Assembly (NCBI RefSeq): GCF_001898115.1
Contig: NZ_MKSQ01000007.1
Span: 285,324 to 349,323 of the forward strand
Direction of reading: 5' to 3'
Source of the DNA: Allobosea sp. 67-29
GTDB taxonomy: Bacteria; Pseudomonadota; Alphaproteobacteria; Rhizobiales; Beijerinckiaceae
DNA: 64,000 nucleotides
Below the pieces are notes generated by a model that saw only the letters and a list, made by a program, of their open reading frames with translations, was not told the origin of the DNA and did no database searches. Shown piece by piece: positions 1-8,924 of the stretch. Positions within the stretch are counted from its first letter, which is position 1; every line of letters starts with the position of its first letter. The translations under genes and the position numbers were made by a program.

Positions 1-2
1 AA

Positions 3-80
3 CGCTTCACCGAGCCCGACTTCCACTTCACCTCGATGGGCGCGCTCGCCGACGCCGTGGAGGCCAGTCTGGTTGCCTGA
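3..80 (+). CDS. C-terminal tail of a gene cut by the window start
   Basis: The first 80 bases keep one open frame ending in TGA at 78-80, giving a 25-residue tail that ends ...ADAVEASLVA. It has the GC-rich third positions of a real gene and lies 64 nt before the binding-protein gene, on the same strand, so it is probably the preceding gene of the same cluster. I cannot assign a family from so short a tail. Confidence 0.55.
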   Translation, partial: RFTEPDFHFTSMGALADAVEASLVA

Positions 81-144
81 AGGAACCCGAACCGAAGAAG
101 ACCAACGCCGGCACAACGGCGCAAATCAGAACAGGGGAATGAGC

Positions 145-1758
145 ATGACCGACAAGATTTCTTCCAGCTGGACGAGCGCCGACGACGCCATCGTCGAGAA
201 TGCGATCCGCCGCGGCGCCAGCCGCCGTGATCTCCTGCAGATGCTGATGGCCGGCGGCCTTGCCGCCTCCGCCAGCAGCCTCGTTCTGGCCCGGGCCACC
301 TCCGCGCTCGCGGCGACGCCGGTCAAGGGCGGCAACCTGAAGGCTGCCGGCTGGTCGTCCTCGACCGCCGATACCCTCGACCCGGCCAAGGCCTCGCTGT
401 CGACGGACTATGTCCGCTGCTGCGCCTTCTACAACCGCCTGACCTTCTTGGGCACCGACGGCAAGCTGCAGATGGAGCTCGCCGACAAGTTCGAGACCAA
501 GGACGCCAAGGTCTGGACCGTCACGCTCAAGAAGGGCGTCACCTTCCATGACGGCAAGCCGCTGACCTCCGCCGATGTCATCTACTCGCTGAAGCGCCAT
601 CTCGACCCCGCCGTCGGCTCGAAATCGGCCGCGCTGGCCAAGCAGATGACCGGGTTCAAGGCTGTCGATCCGCTGACCGTCGAGATCACCCTCGCAGCGC
701 CCAACGGTGACCTGCCGACCATCCTGTCGACGCATCACTTCATGATCATCGCCGACGGCACGACGAACTTCGCCAAGGCGAACGGCACTGGCGCCTTCAC
801 CTGCGAAAGCTTCGAGCCCGGCGTGCGCTCGATCGCCGTCAGGAACAAGAACTACTTCAAGCCCGGCGGCGCGAACCTCGACTCCTTCGAGTTCTTCGCC
901 ATCACCGACGACACCGCCCGCGTCAACGCGCTGCTCTCCGGCGACATCCAGCTGGCCGCCGCGATCAACCCGCGCTCGATGCGTCTGGTCGAGAGCCAGC
1001 CGGGCGTCGCCCTGTCGAAGACCACCACCGGCAACTATACCGACCTCAACATGCGCCTGGACATGGCGCCCGGCGACAAGGCAGGTTTCGTCGAGGGCAT
1101 GAAATATCTGCTCAACCGCGAGCAGATTCAGAAATCGGCGTTGCGCGGCCTCGCCGAGATCGCCAACGACCAGCCCATCCCGCCGATGAGCGTCTACCAC
1201 AACAAGGACTTGAAGCCGAAGGCGTTCGACCCCGAGCGGGCCAAGTCGCTCTTCCAGAAGGCCGGCGTTCTCGGCCAGACGATCCCGATCGTCGCCTCGG
1301 ATGCTGCCGGCTCCTCGGTCGACATGGCCGTGCTCGTCCAGCAGGCCGGCAACGCGATCGGCATGAAATTCGACATCCAGCGCGTTCCCTCGGACGGCTA
1401 CTGGTCGAACTACTGGCTCAAGGCCCCGGTCCATTTCGGCAACATCAACCCGCGGCCGACGCCGGATATCCTGTTCTCGCTGCTCTACGCCTCCACCGCG
1501 CCGTGGAACGAGAGCCAGTACAAGTCGGAGAAGTTCGACAAGATGCTGCTCGAGGCCCGCGGCTCGCTCGACGAAGCCAAGCGCAAGCAGATCTATGGCG
1601 AGATGCAGGTGATGGTCGCCGACGAGGCCGGCACCGCGATCCCGGTCTACATCTCCAATGTCGACGCGATCTCGAACAAGCTCAAGGGGCTGCTTGCGAA
1701 CCCGCTCGGCGGCATGATGGGCTACGCCTTCGCCGAATACGTCTGGCTCGAAGCCTGA
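145..1758 (+). CDS. ABC transporter substrate-binding protein, peptide/opine type (SBP_bac_5)
   Basis: Periplasmic solute receptor of the DppA/OppA family, about 537 aa, which is normal for the family. The N-terminus has a twin-arginine-like signal (SRRDLLQ, then a hydrophobic stretch ending near ALAATP), so export by Tat is likely. The SBP_bac_5 core is recognised from DTLDPAKASLSTDY, TFHDGKPLTSADVIYSLKRH and the conserved C-terminal lobe. ATG 145 is chosen because AGGGGA at 133-138 sits 6 nt upstream; ATG 139 is in frame but abuts the ribosome binding site, and a longer frame from 73 is possible. It is followed by two permeases and a double ATPase, completing an importer. The substrate is not visible; peptides, opines or modified amino acids are all handled by this family. 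Confidence 0.9.
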   Translation: MTDKISSSWTSADDAIVENAIRRGASRRDLLQMLMAGGLAASASSLVLARATSALAATPVKGGNLKAAGWSSSTADTLDPAKASLSTDYVRCCAFYNRLTFLGTDGKLQMELADKFETKDAKVWTVTLKKGVTFHDGKPLTSADVIYSLKRHLDPAVGSKSAALAKQMTGFKAVDPLTVEITLAAPNGDLPTILSTHHFMIIADGTTNFAKANGTGAFTCESFEPGVRSIAVRNKNYFKPGGANLDSFEFFAITDDTARVNALLSGDIQLAAAINPRSMRLVESQPGVALSKTTTGNYTDLNMRLDMAPGDKAGFVEGMKYLLNREQIQKSALRGLAEIANDQPIPPMSVYHNKDLKPKAFDPERAKSLFQKAGVLGQTIPIVASDAAGSSVDMAVLVQQAGNAIGMKFDIQRVPSDGYWSNYWLKAPVHFGNINPRPTPDILFSLLYASTAPWNESQYKSEKFDKMLLEARGSLDEAKRKQIYGEMQVMVADEAGTAIPVYISNVDAISNKLKGLLANPLGGMMGYAFAEYVWLEA

Positions 1759-1846
1759 TCCTGGGTACTCCTGCGGGCCGGGCGCGTGCGCCCGGCCCCC
1801 ATTTCGTGCCACACTCCTGTCGGAGGTGTCAGCTGCGGGAGCGTCG

Positions 1847-2797
1847 ATGAACCTTCACCTGTTGTCCCTGCTGGGCGGACGGCTGCTCGTCGCGCTGCTG
1901 ACGCTGCTGATCGTTTCCTTCGTGGTGTTCTGCGCCACCCAGATCCTGCCCGGCGACGTCGCCGAGATCCTGCTCGGCCAGGCCGCGACGCCGGAGGCCG
2001 TGGCCGGGCTTCGCACGGCGATGCACCTCAACGACCCGGCGATCCTGCGCTTCTTCCGTTGGCTGGGCGGCATGCTGACCGGCGATCTCGGCATCTCCTA
2101 CGCCAACAACCGGCCGATCGCGGAGCTCATCGCCGGGCGCCTGGGCAATTCGCTCCAGCTCGCGGCCGCGACGGCGTTGTTCTCAGTCCCGATCGCGCTC
2201 GCGCTCGGCATCACCTCCGCCATGCTGCGCGGCTCGCTCTACGACCGCTCCGTCACCATGGCGACGATCACGGTGATCTCGGTCCCGGAATTCATGATCG
2301 CGACCTCCGGCGTGCTGATCTTCGCCGTCTGGCTGAAATGGCTGCCGGCCTTGTCCTTCGCGCGGGACGTCCACTCCTTCGGCGAGATGCTGCGCATCTA
2401 TGCGATGCCCGTCTTCACGCTGAGCTTCGTCATCTCCGCCCAGATGATCCGCATGTCGCGCGCGGCCGTGGTCGAGACCCTCAACACGCCCTATGTCGAG
2501 ATGGCCCAATTGAAGGGCGCTTCCCGCACCCGCGTCGTGCTGCGCCATGCGCTGCCCAACGCGCTCGGCCCGATCGTCAACGCCGTGGCGCTGTCGCTCT
2601 CCTACCTGCTCGGCGGCGTCATCATCGTCGAGACGATCTTCAACTATCCCGGCATCGCCAAGCTGATGGTCGATGCGGTCGCGACGCGCGACCTGCCGCT
2701 CATCCAGAGCTGCGCGATGATCTTCTGCGCCGTCTATCTGTTGCTGATCACGACGGCGGACATCATCGCCATCCTGTCGAATCCGAAATTGCGCTGA
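1847..2797 (+). CDS. ABC transporter permease, DppB/OppB type
   Basis: Inner-membrane permease of about 316 aa with six predicted hydrophobic segments. It has the family's N-terminal signature (RLLVALLTLLIVSFVVF, LPGDVAEILLG) and the EAA-type cytoplasmic loop (EMAQLKGASRTRVVLRHALPNALGP). ATG 1847 is preceded by GGGAG with a 5-nt spacer; a GTG at 1826 is in frame but less well placed. It forms a heterodimer with the next gene, whose ATG comes one base after this stop. Clear family assignment; substrate unknown. Confidence 0.9.
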   Translation: MNLHLLSLLGGRLLVALLTLLIVSFVVFCATQILPGDVAEILLGQAATPEAVAGLRTAMHLNDPAILRFFRWLGGMLTGDLGISYANNRPIAELIAGRLGNSLQLAAATALFSVPIALALGITSAMLRGSLYDRSVTMATITVISVPEFMIATSGVLIFAVWLKWLPALSFARDVHSFGEMLRIYAMPVFTLSFVISAQMIRMSRAAVVETLNTPYVEMAQLKGASRTRVVLRHALPNALGPIVNAVALSLSYLLGGVIIVETIFNYPGIAKLMVDAVATRDLPLIQSCAMIFCAVYLLLITTADIIAILSNPKLR

Positions 2798-2798
2798 C

Positions 2799-3653
2799 AT
2801 GGCCACCGACGCCACCACCACGTCCCCGTCCCCGCGCCGCGCGGGCTACCGCTTCAACCTCACCGGCCTGGTCAGCCTCGTGATCGTCCTGGCATGGGCT
2901 GCGATCGCGATCCTGGCGCCCTACATCACGCCGCACGGCGTCAGCGACATCGTCGACACCGACTATTTCGGGCCGATGAGCCAGTCGTTTCCCCTGGGCA
3001 CGGACTATCTCGGGCGCGACATGCTCTCGCGCATCCTGTTCGGGGCGCGCTACACCGTCGGCATCTCGCTGGCGGCCACGTTGATCGCTTGTACCATCGG
3101 CGTCACGCTCGGCATGGCGGCAGCCGTGACCGGCGGCTGGTTCGATACGGCGCTGAGCCGCTTCATCGATGCGCTGAGTTCCATTCCCAGCAAGCTGTTC
3201 GCGCTCGTTGCGGTCGCCGGCGTCGGCTCCTCGATTCCCGTGCTGATGCTGATCCTCGGCATCATCTACACGCCCGGCTCCTACCGTTTCGCCCGGGCGC
3301 TCGCGGTCAACGTCAACACCACCGACTTCGTCACGGTCGCGCGCATCCGCGGCGAGAGGCTGAGCTACCTGATCGGCGCGGAGATCCTGCCCAACATCAT
3401 CGGGCCGGTGCTCGCCGATGTCGGCCTGCGCTTCGTCTTCATCGTACTGCTCCTGTCCGGCCTGTCCTTCCTCGGCCTCGGCGTGCAGCCGCCGGAGGCC
3501 GACTGGGGCTCTCTGGTGCGCGAGAACATCGGCGGCCTGCCTTTCGGCGCCCCCGCGGTAATGGCGCCGTCCTTCGCCATCGCGAGCCTGACGATCGCCG
3601 TCAACCTGCTGATCGACAACCTGCCGCAGAAGATCCGGGACCGGAGCGAATGA
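2799..3653 (+). CDS. ABC transporter permease, DppC/OppC type
   Basis: Second permease subunit, about 284 aa. It has the DppC-type N-terminal helix, the periplasmic segment with FPLGTDYLGRDMLSRI, and an EAA loop (TVARIRGERLSYLIGAEILPN) that docks on the ATPase. The GTDxxGRD motif is diagnostic of this subfamily. The start follows the upstream stop by one base and the stop overlaps the ATPase start (ATGA), so the three genes are translationally coupled. Confidence 0.9.
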   Translation: MATDATTTSPSPRRAGYRFNLTGLVSLVIVLAWAAIAILAPYITPHGVSDIVDTDYFGPMSQSFPLGTDYLGRDMLSRILFGARYTVGISLAATLIACTIGVTLGMAAAVTGGWFDTALSRFIDALSSIPSKLFALVAVAGVGSSIPVLMLILGIIYTPGSYRFARALAVNVNTTDFVTVARIRGERLSYLIGAEILPNIIGPVLADVGLRFVFIVLLLSGLSFLGLGVQPPEADWGSLVRENIGGLPFGAPAVMAPSFAIASLTIAVNLLIDNLPQKIRDRSE

Positions 3654-5320
3654 TGGGCCCTCTCGTCGACATCCGGGACCTCAAGGTCGAGGCGACGACA
3701 GATGCCGGCCGCCGCGTCGAGATCATCAGGGGCGTGAGCTTCGAGATCGCGCCCGGCGAGATCGTCGCGCTGATCGGCGAGAGCGGCTCGGGCAAGACCA
3801 CGATCGCGCTGACGCTGCTCGGCTATACCCGCACGGGCTGCCGCATCACCGGGGGCAGCGTCCGGGTCGACGGCCGCGACATGGCCGCACTGTCGGAAAA
3901 GGAGCGGGCAAAGGTCCGCGGCGTCGCGGTCTCCTATGTGCCGCAGAGCGCGGCCGCCGCCTTCAATCCGGCGCAGCGGATCATGGACCAGGTGATCGAG
4001 ATCACCCGCATCCACGAGCTGATGCCTCGTGCGCAGGCCGAAGCCAAGGCGATTGACCTGTTCCGTGCGCTCTCCCTGCCCTCGCCCGAGACGATCGGCG
4101 GGCGCTATCCGCACCAGGTTTCGGGCGGCCAGTTGCAGCGCTTGTCAGCGGCCATGGCGCTCATTGGCGATCCGAAGGTGGTGATCTTCGACGAGCCGAC
4201 GACCGCTCTCGACGTCACCACGCAGATCGAGGTCCTGCGCGCCTTCAAATCCGTGATGCGCCAGAGCCGGATGGCCGGCGTCTACGTCTCGCACGATCTC
4301 GCCGTCGTCGCCCAGATCGCAGACCGCATCGTCGTCCTCAAAGGTGGCGTCATCCAGGAAATCGGCGCAACAACGCAGATATTGTCGGCACCGAAGCATC
4401 CCTACACACAAGAACTGCTGGCCGCCTTCGCGCCGCCCGGCCGCGCCCCCGCGCAGGTAGCGAGCCCGGAAGGCGCGGCTCCCCGCCCCGTGCTGGAGCT
4501 TGCGTCCATCAGCGCCGGCTATGGCAAGCTGCAGGCCGATGGAACGCCGCTGATCCTGGCGGTCGACAAGGTGAGTTTCAGGCTGGAGCGCGGACGCAAT
4601 CTCGGCATCATCGGCGAATCCGGCTGCGGGAAATCCACGCTCGCGCGCGCCATCGCCGGCATCATCCCGCCCTCCTCCGGCACGATCGCCTTCAACGGCA
4701 AGCCGATGGCACCGCGGGCACAGGACCGCAGCGCCGACGAGTTGCGCAAGCTGCAGATCGTGTTCCAATCGGCGGATACAGCGCTCAACCCGGCCAAGTC
4801 GATCGAGGACATCCTCGGCCGTCCTCTCACCTTCTACCACGGCCTGCGTGGCGCGGCCCGCGATGCACGCATCGACCGGCTGCTCGAGCTGGTGCATCTG
4901 CCGCGCGCTCTGAAGCACCGGCTGCCGAGCGAGTTGTCGGGCGGGCAGAAGCAGCGCGTGAACCTGGCACGCGCGCTTGCCGCCGACCCCGAGCTGATCC
5001 TCTGCGACGAGATCACCTCGGCGCTCGACACCGTGGTCGCCGCCGCCATCATCGAATTGCTCAAGGACCTGCAGCGCGAACTCGGCCTGTCCTATCTCTT
5101 CATCAGCCACGACCTGACGACGGTGCAGGCGATCTGCGACGAGGTCGCGGTGATGTATCGCGGCGTGAAGGTGGAGCAGTTGCCGGCCGACCAGGTCGGC
5201 AAGGCTGGCGGCCACCCCTATGCGCGGCTGCTGATGTCCTCGGTGCCCAAGCTAGACCCGAGCTGGCTGGACAAGCTCGAACGCGACCCGGAACTTGTCG
5301 CAGCCTTCTCGAAGCGCTGA
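3650..5320 (+). CDS. ABC transporter ATPase with two fused nucleotide-binding domains (DppD-DppF type)
   Basis: About 556 aa. Two complete ABC domains lie in tandem: first Walker A GESGSGKTT near residue 43 with signature VSGGQLQR and Walker B VVIFDEPTTALD; second Walker A GESGCGKST near residue 323 with signature LSGGQKQR and Walker B LILCDEITSALD. In the second Walker B, Pro of the usual DEP is replaced by Ile. Each half carries the oligopeptide-transporter C-terminal piece (HPYTQELL, HPYARLL). The fusion replaces the separate DppD and DppF genes. ATG 3650 overlaps the permease stop; ATG 3653 is an equally possible start. It energises import by the two preceding permeases. Confidence 0.9.
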   Translation: MMGPLVDIRDLKVEATTDAGRRVEIIRGVSFEIAPGEIVALIGESGSGKTTIALTLLGYTRTGCRITGGSVRVDGRDMAALSEKERAKVRGVAVSYVPQSAAAAFNPAQRIMDQVIEITRIHELMPRAQAEAKAIDLFRALSLPSPETIGGRYPHQVSGGQLQRLSAAMALIGDPKVVIFDEPTTALDVTTQIEVLRAFKSVMRQSRMAGVYVSHDLAVVAQIADRIVVLKGGVIQEIGATTQILSAPKHPYTQELLAAFAPPGRAPAQVASPEGAAPRPVLELASISAGYGKLQADGTPLILAVDKVSFRLERGRNLGIIGESGCGKSTLARAIAGIIPPSSGTIAFNGKPMAPRAQDRSADELRKLQIVFQSADTALNPAKSIEDILGRPLTFYHGLRGAARDARIDRLLELVHLPRALKHRLPSELSGGQKQRVNLARALAADPELILCDEITSALDTVVAAAIIELLKDLQRELGLSYLFISHDLTTVQAICDEVAVMYRGVKVEQLPADQVGKAGGHPYARLLMSSVPKLDPSWLDKLERDPELVAAFSKR

Positions 5321-5328
5321 CGTAAGCC

Positions 5329-5817
5329 CTAGCTCGTCGCCGTGACCGGGAACAGGCTGGTCAGCGGCATATGCGGCTTCACGATCGGCGACTTCAGCAC
5401 CACGAAGCTGAAATACTTGTCGATGCCGATATCCAGGTCGATCAGCCGCTCCATCAGCGTCTGGTACTCGATGATGCCGCTGGTCACGAACTTGACCAGA
5501 TAGTCGTAGCCGCCCGAGACCAGATGGCACTCGATCACTTGGTCGAGCTTTTCGATCGCGGCCAGGAAGCGGGCAAAGTCGATCTGCCGGTGGTTCTTCA
5601 GGGTGATCTCGGTGAAGACCGTGAGCGTCTGCCCGAGCTTGGCGATGTTGATCCGCGCGGAATAGCCAGTGATGTAGCCGTCCTGCTGCAGCTTCTTGAC
5701 GCGCATCAGGCAAGGGCTCGGCGAAAGGTTCACCAGCTCGGCCAGCTCGACATTGGTGATCCGGCCGTTCTTCTGCAGCTCGTAGAGGATCTTGATGTCG
5801 ATCTGGTCAAGCTTCAT
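5329..5817 (-). CDS. Lrp/AsnC family transcriptional regulator
   Basis: About 162 aa, the usual size. The N-terminal helix-turn-helix (MKLDQIDIKILYELQKNGRITNVELAELVNLSPSPCLMRVKKL) is followed by the RAM/AsnC ligand-binding domain. ATG 5817 is supported by GAGGAA on the minus strand and by homology to the family N-terminus; the frame continues upstream but without resemblance. It converges on the Dpp-type operon and is divergent from the FAD oxidase at 6036, so it is a natural candidate to sense an amino acid and control this oxidase and perhaps the flanking transporters. Confidence 0.88.
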   Translation of the reverse strand: MKLDQIDIKILYELQKNGRITNVELAELVNLSPSPCLMRVKKLQQDGYITGYSARINIAKLGQTLTVFTEITLKNHRQIDFARFLAAIEKLDQVIECHLVSGGYDYLVKFVTSGIIEYQTLMERLIDLDIGIDKYFSFVVLKSPIVKPHMPLTSLFPVTATS

Positions 5818-6011
5818 CGGAGTTCCTCGATCGACAGACAGCCGCGCCGCCAAGGCCTGGGGCCTGCAACCCGACAGCAGATTATGCCGCGAACAGCGTG
5901 CCGAGTCTAACAGGGTTGAAGCGCAGATGACGGCAGAATCCGGCCGTCGAAACCGAAGGAAATGCCGCCACGATCGCAACTGCAGCGCACTTTCCTGCGC
6001 GTGGTCGCTAA

Positions 6012-6027
6012 CCTTGCCTCCGCAAGG
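6012..6027 (+). promoter_or_regulatory. Hairpin that masks the ribosome binding site of the FAD oxidase
   Basis: CCTTGC (6012-6017) and GCAAGG (6022-6027) form a perfect 6-bp stem with a 4-nt loop. The 3' arm includes the first half of the Shine-Dalgarno AAGGAG (6024-6029) for the ATG at 6036. Pairing would hide the ribosome site, so translational control is possible. The hairpin is seen directly; the function is inferred. Confidence 0.35.
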
Positions 6028-6035
6028 AGAGTGTC

Positions 6036-7361
6036 ATGCCGGCGCCGCTGTTCGAGATCGAGACCAGTCCCATTTTGCCCGATCGCGCCGACGTCGTGGT
6101 CATCGGCGGCGGCATCGTCGGCGTCAGTGCCGCCTACTACCTCGCCCGCCGCGGCGTGACGGTCGCGCTCGTCGAGAAGGGCCGCATCGGCGCCGAGCAG
6201 TCGAGCCGCAACTGGGGCTGGTGCCGGCAGCAGAACCGCGATGCCCGCGAGCTGCCGATGGCGACGGAAAGTCTGTCGCTCTGGGATCGTCTGGCGGGAG
6301 AGATCGGCGAGGATCTCGGCTTCCGCCGTTGCGGCCTGCTCTATCTGAGCGACGACGACGCCCAGCTCACGGCCTGGGCGAAGTGGCGGGATTTTGCCGT
6401 CGGTGAGGGTGTCGTCACCCACATGCTCTCGTCCGAAGAAGCCTCGGCTCGCGGAAGCGCGACCGGCAAGCGCTGGAAGGGAGGCGTGTTCTCGCCGACT
6501 GACGGCACCGCCGATACCGCCCGCGCCGCGCCGATGATCGCGCGCGGCATCATCGCGGCCGGCGGCAGCGTTCATCAATTCTGTGCCGCGCGCGGCCTCG
6601 AGACGATGGGCGGGCGTGTCTCGGCCGTCGTGACCGAGAAGGGCACGATCCGCACCGCGACGGTCATCCATGCAGGGGGCGCCTGGGCCTCGTCCTTCCT
6701 CAACCAGTACGGTATCCGCTTTCCGCAATCGGCGGTGCGCCAGTCGATCATGTCGGTTTCGCCCGGGGCAACGGGTCTTCCCGAGGCGCTGCACACCGCC
6801 GAGATATCGGTGACGCGTCGCAGCAACGGCGGCTACACCCTGGCGATCAGCGGGCGAGCCCGGGTCGATCCCACGCCGCAGCAATTGCGTTACGCCCGCC
6901 AGTTCGTTCCCATGTTCCTGCGGCGCTGGCGCAGCCTCGCCATCGGTAACCTCGAAGGCTGGAAATCCGGCCACGAGACGCTGGCCCGCTGGAAGCTCGA
7001 TGCGCCGACGCCGATGGAGGCCATGCGCATCCTCGACCCGACGCCCGATCCGCGCCAGATCGCCGAGACCCATGCGCGGGCTCAACGCCTGCTGCCCGGC
7101 CTCAAATCCGTGCCGGTCGCGGCGCGCTGGGCCGGCTACATCGATTCGACGCCGGACGGCGTGCCCGCCATCGGCGAGCTTGCCGGCCTGCCCGGCTTCA
7201 TCCTCGCGGCGGGGTTCAGCGGCCATGGCTTCGGCATCGGCCCCGGCGCCGGGCACATGATCGCGGACATCGTCACCGGCGCGAAGCCGATCGTCGATCC
7301 CAGGCCGTACCGGCCCGAACGCCTGGAAGGCTCCGCCTTCGGCAAGGTGGCGGAGTTCTAG
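6036..7361 (+). CDS. FAD-dependent amino-acid/amine oxidoreductase (DAO fold), first of three
   Basis: About 441 aa. The N-terminal dinucleotide-binding motif VVVIGGGIVGVSAAYYLARRG is followed by SSRNWGWCRQQNRD, characteristic of one glycine/D-amino-acid oxidase subgroup. The C-terminal FAD-closing segment is AGFSGHGFGIGPGAGHMIADIVTG. Expected role: oxidation of a C-N bond in an amino acid, N-methyl amino acid or polyamine, probably in the cytoplasm since no signal is visible. AAGGAGAG gives a strong start. It lies between an Lrp-type regulator and a polar-amino-acid ABC transporter. The exact substrate cannot be read from sequence. Confidence 0.85.
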   Translation: MPAPLFEIETSPILPDRADVVVIGGGIVGVSAAYYLARRGVTVALVEKGRIGAEQSSRNWGWCRQQNRDARELPMATESLSLWDRLAGEIGEDLGFRRCGLLYLSDDDAQLTAWAKWRDFAVGEGVVTHMLSSEEASARGSATGKRWKGGVFSPTDGTADTARAAPMIARGIIAAGGSVHQFCAARGLETMGGRVSAVVTEKGTIRTATVIHAGGAWASSFLNQYGIRFPQSAVRQSIMSVSPGATGLPEALHTAEISVTRRSNGGYTLAISGRARVDPTPQQLRYARQFVPMFLRRWRSLAIGNLEGWKSGHETLARWKLDAPTPMEAMRILDPTPDPRQIAETHARAQRLLPGLKSVPVAARWAGYIDSTPDGVPAIGELAGLPGFILAAGFSGHGFGIGPGAGHMIADIVTGAKPIVDPRPYRPERLEGSAFGKVAEF

Positions 7362-7385
7362 CGCAGGATGCCCGGCACGCCATCG

Positions 7386-7402
7386 CATAAGTGCGTCTTA
7401 TG
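7386..7402. promoter_or_regulatory. Operator-like inverted repeat upstream of the amino-acid ABC operon
   Basis: CATAAG (7386-7391) and CTTATG (7397-7402) form a perfect 6-bp inverted repeat with a 5-nt spacer, about 100 nt before the ATG of the binding-protein gene. The size and symmetry fit a dimeric repressor such as a GntR-family protein. No GntR gene is in the window, so the regulator is unknown. Confidence 0.35.
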
Positions 7403-7501
7403 GCTCTGGTACGAATCCGTCTTGTCGTTCGCTCGGACAGGTACGGATGCTGCATGGCCCGGTTCCGAAAACCGGTTGGATTCAAAGCAAAGGGGAATGG
7501 G

Positions 7502-8248
7502 ATGATCGGATTCAGGACGACGGTTGCAGCACTCGGCATGATGCTCGCCGCGGCGACGGCCCAGGCGCAGACGGTCTACAAGGTGGGCTCGACGCCGACC
7601 GGCACGCCCTTCACCTTCCTCGACGCGAAGACCAACACCATCCAGGGGATGATGGTCGATGTCATCGAGGAGATCGGCAAGGACGCCGGCTTCAAGGTCG
7701 AGATTCAGCCGATGCAGTTCTCGACCCTGATCGCCGCCCTCACCTCCGGCAAGATCGACATCATCTCGGCCGCCATGTACGGCTCCCCGGAGCGCGCCAA
7801 GGTCGTCGACTTCAGCCAGGACGTCTACGCCTATGGCGAGGGGCTGGTGGTGCCTGCCGGCGACGCGAAGGATTATGCCGGCTTCGGCGACCTCAAGGGC
7901 AAGAAGGTCGGCGCGCAGATCGGAACGCGCTACATCGACGCCCTCAAGGCCTCGGGCGCGCCCGCCGAGGTCGGCGCCTATGACAGCCTGCCGGACATCC
8001 TGCGCGACGTCTCCAACGGTCGCCTCGACGCCGGCATCGGCGACTACCCGATCCTGGCCTACAACCTCGCGCAGGGGCGCTTCCCGCAATTGCGGCTGGT
8101 CAAGTCCTACAAGCCGTCGGTTCCGGGCCCGATCAACATCGCCGTCAAGCAGGGCAATGCCGAGCTGCTGACGAAGATCAACGCCAGCCTTGCGAACATG
8201 AAGAAGGACGGACGCTTCGAGGCGATCTTGAAGAAGTGGGGTCTGTGA
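7502..8248 (+). CDS. Polar amino-acid ABC transporter substrate-binding protein (SBP_bac_3)
   Basis: Periplasmic receptor of about 248 aa. It has a Sec signal peptide (MIGFRTTVAALGMMLAAATAQAQ, cleavage after the last AQA) and the HisJ/FliY fold: TGTPFTFLDAKTNTIQGMMVDVIEEIGKDAG, ALTSGKIDIISAAMYGSPERAKVVDFSQ, and a C-terminal FEAILKKWGL. ATG 7502 is preceded by AAAGGGGAATGGG and fits the signal peptide; the frame continues upstream to 7391. The next two genes supply permease and ATPase. The ligand is probably an amino acid or related cation. Confidence 0.9.
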   Translation: MIGFRTTVAALGMMLAAATAQAQTVYKVGSTPTGTPFTFLDAKTNTIQGMMVDVIEEIGKDAGFKVEIQPMQFSTLIAALTSGKIDIISAAMYGSPERAKVVDFSQDVYAYGEGLVVPAGDAKDYAGFGDLKGKKVGAQIGTRYIDALKASGAPAEVGAYDSLPDILRDVSNGRLDAGIGDYPILAYNLAQGRFPQLRLVKSYKPSVPGPINIAVKQGNAELLTKINASLANMKKDGRFEAILKKWGL

Positions 8249-8267
8249 ACGCCTGACCGACTGAGCC

Positions 8268-8924
8268 ATGAGCCATTTCCTCAGCCAGGCTGAGACGTTC
8301 CTGCCGATCCTGATGCAGGGCGTCTACCTCACCGTGCTGGTCACGCTCGGCGCCTTCGTCCTCGCGACGGGCTTGGGCCTGGTCTGGGCCTTCATGCGGG
8401 TGAGCGGCATCGCGCCGCTCGCCTGGACGGCGCGCACGATCATCGTCGTCGTGCGCGGCATCCCGGGCATGGTGACCCTGTTCTACATCTACTTCGTGAT
8501 GCCCGATCTCGGGCTCTCGCTGACCGCCCTGCAGGCCGCGATCATCGGCCTCGGCATCGCCTATTCGCCCTATATGGCGGAGGTCTTCCGCGCCGGCATC
8601 GAGGCGATCGACCGCGGGCAGACGGAAGCAGCGCTCTCGATCGGCATGGGCTGGAGCCTCCTGATGCGGCGTGTCGTGCTGCCTCAGGCGATCCGCGTCG
8701 CGCTGCCGCCCTACGGCAGCACGATGGTCATGCTGCTCAAGGATTCCTCGCTCGCCTCGACGATCACGGTCGCTGAGCTCTCGTTGCAGGGCAAGCTGCT
8801 GGCGTCCTCGACTTTCGAGAACACCACGATCTTCACGCTCGTGGCGCTGATCTATCTCGCCATGAGCCTGCCGCTCACGGCCTTCAACAGCTGGCTCGAA
8901 CGCCGCATGAGGCAGGCCCGATGA
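8268..8924 (+). CDS. Polar amino-acid ABC transporter permease (HisM/GlnP type)
   Basis: About 218 aa with roughly five hydrophobic segments. It carries the family signature [15 protein letters not shown] and the EAA loop [40 protein letters not shown]. Only one permease gene is present, so it is likely to act as a homodimer. Its stop overlaps the ATPase start by 4 nt (ATGA). Confidence 0.9.
   Translation: MSHFLSQAETFLPILMQGVYLTVLVTLGAFVLATGLGLVWAFMRVSGIAPLAWTARTIIVVVRGIPGMVTLFYIYFVMPDLGLSLTALQAAIIGLGIAYSPYMAEVFRAGIEAIDRGQTEAALSIGMGWSLLMRRVVLPQAIRVALPPYGSTMVMLLKDSSLASTITVAELSLQGKLLASSTFENTTIFTLVALIYLAMSLPLTAFNSWLERRMRQAR

Noticed and set aside
28..1812. Long open frame antisense to the first binding-protein gene
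   Set aside because: GC-rich third positions open the complementary frame; no domain, and the sense gene is a clear SBP_bac_5 protein.
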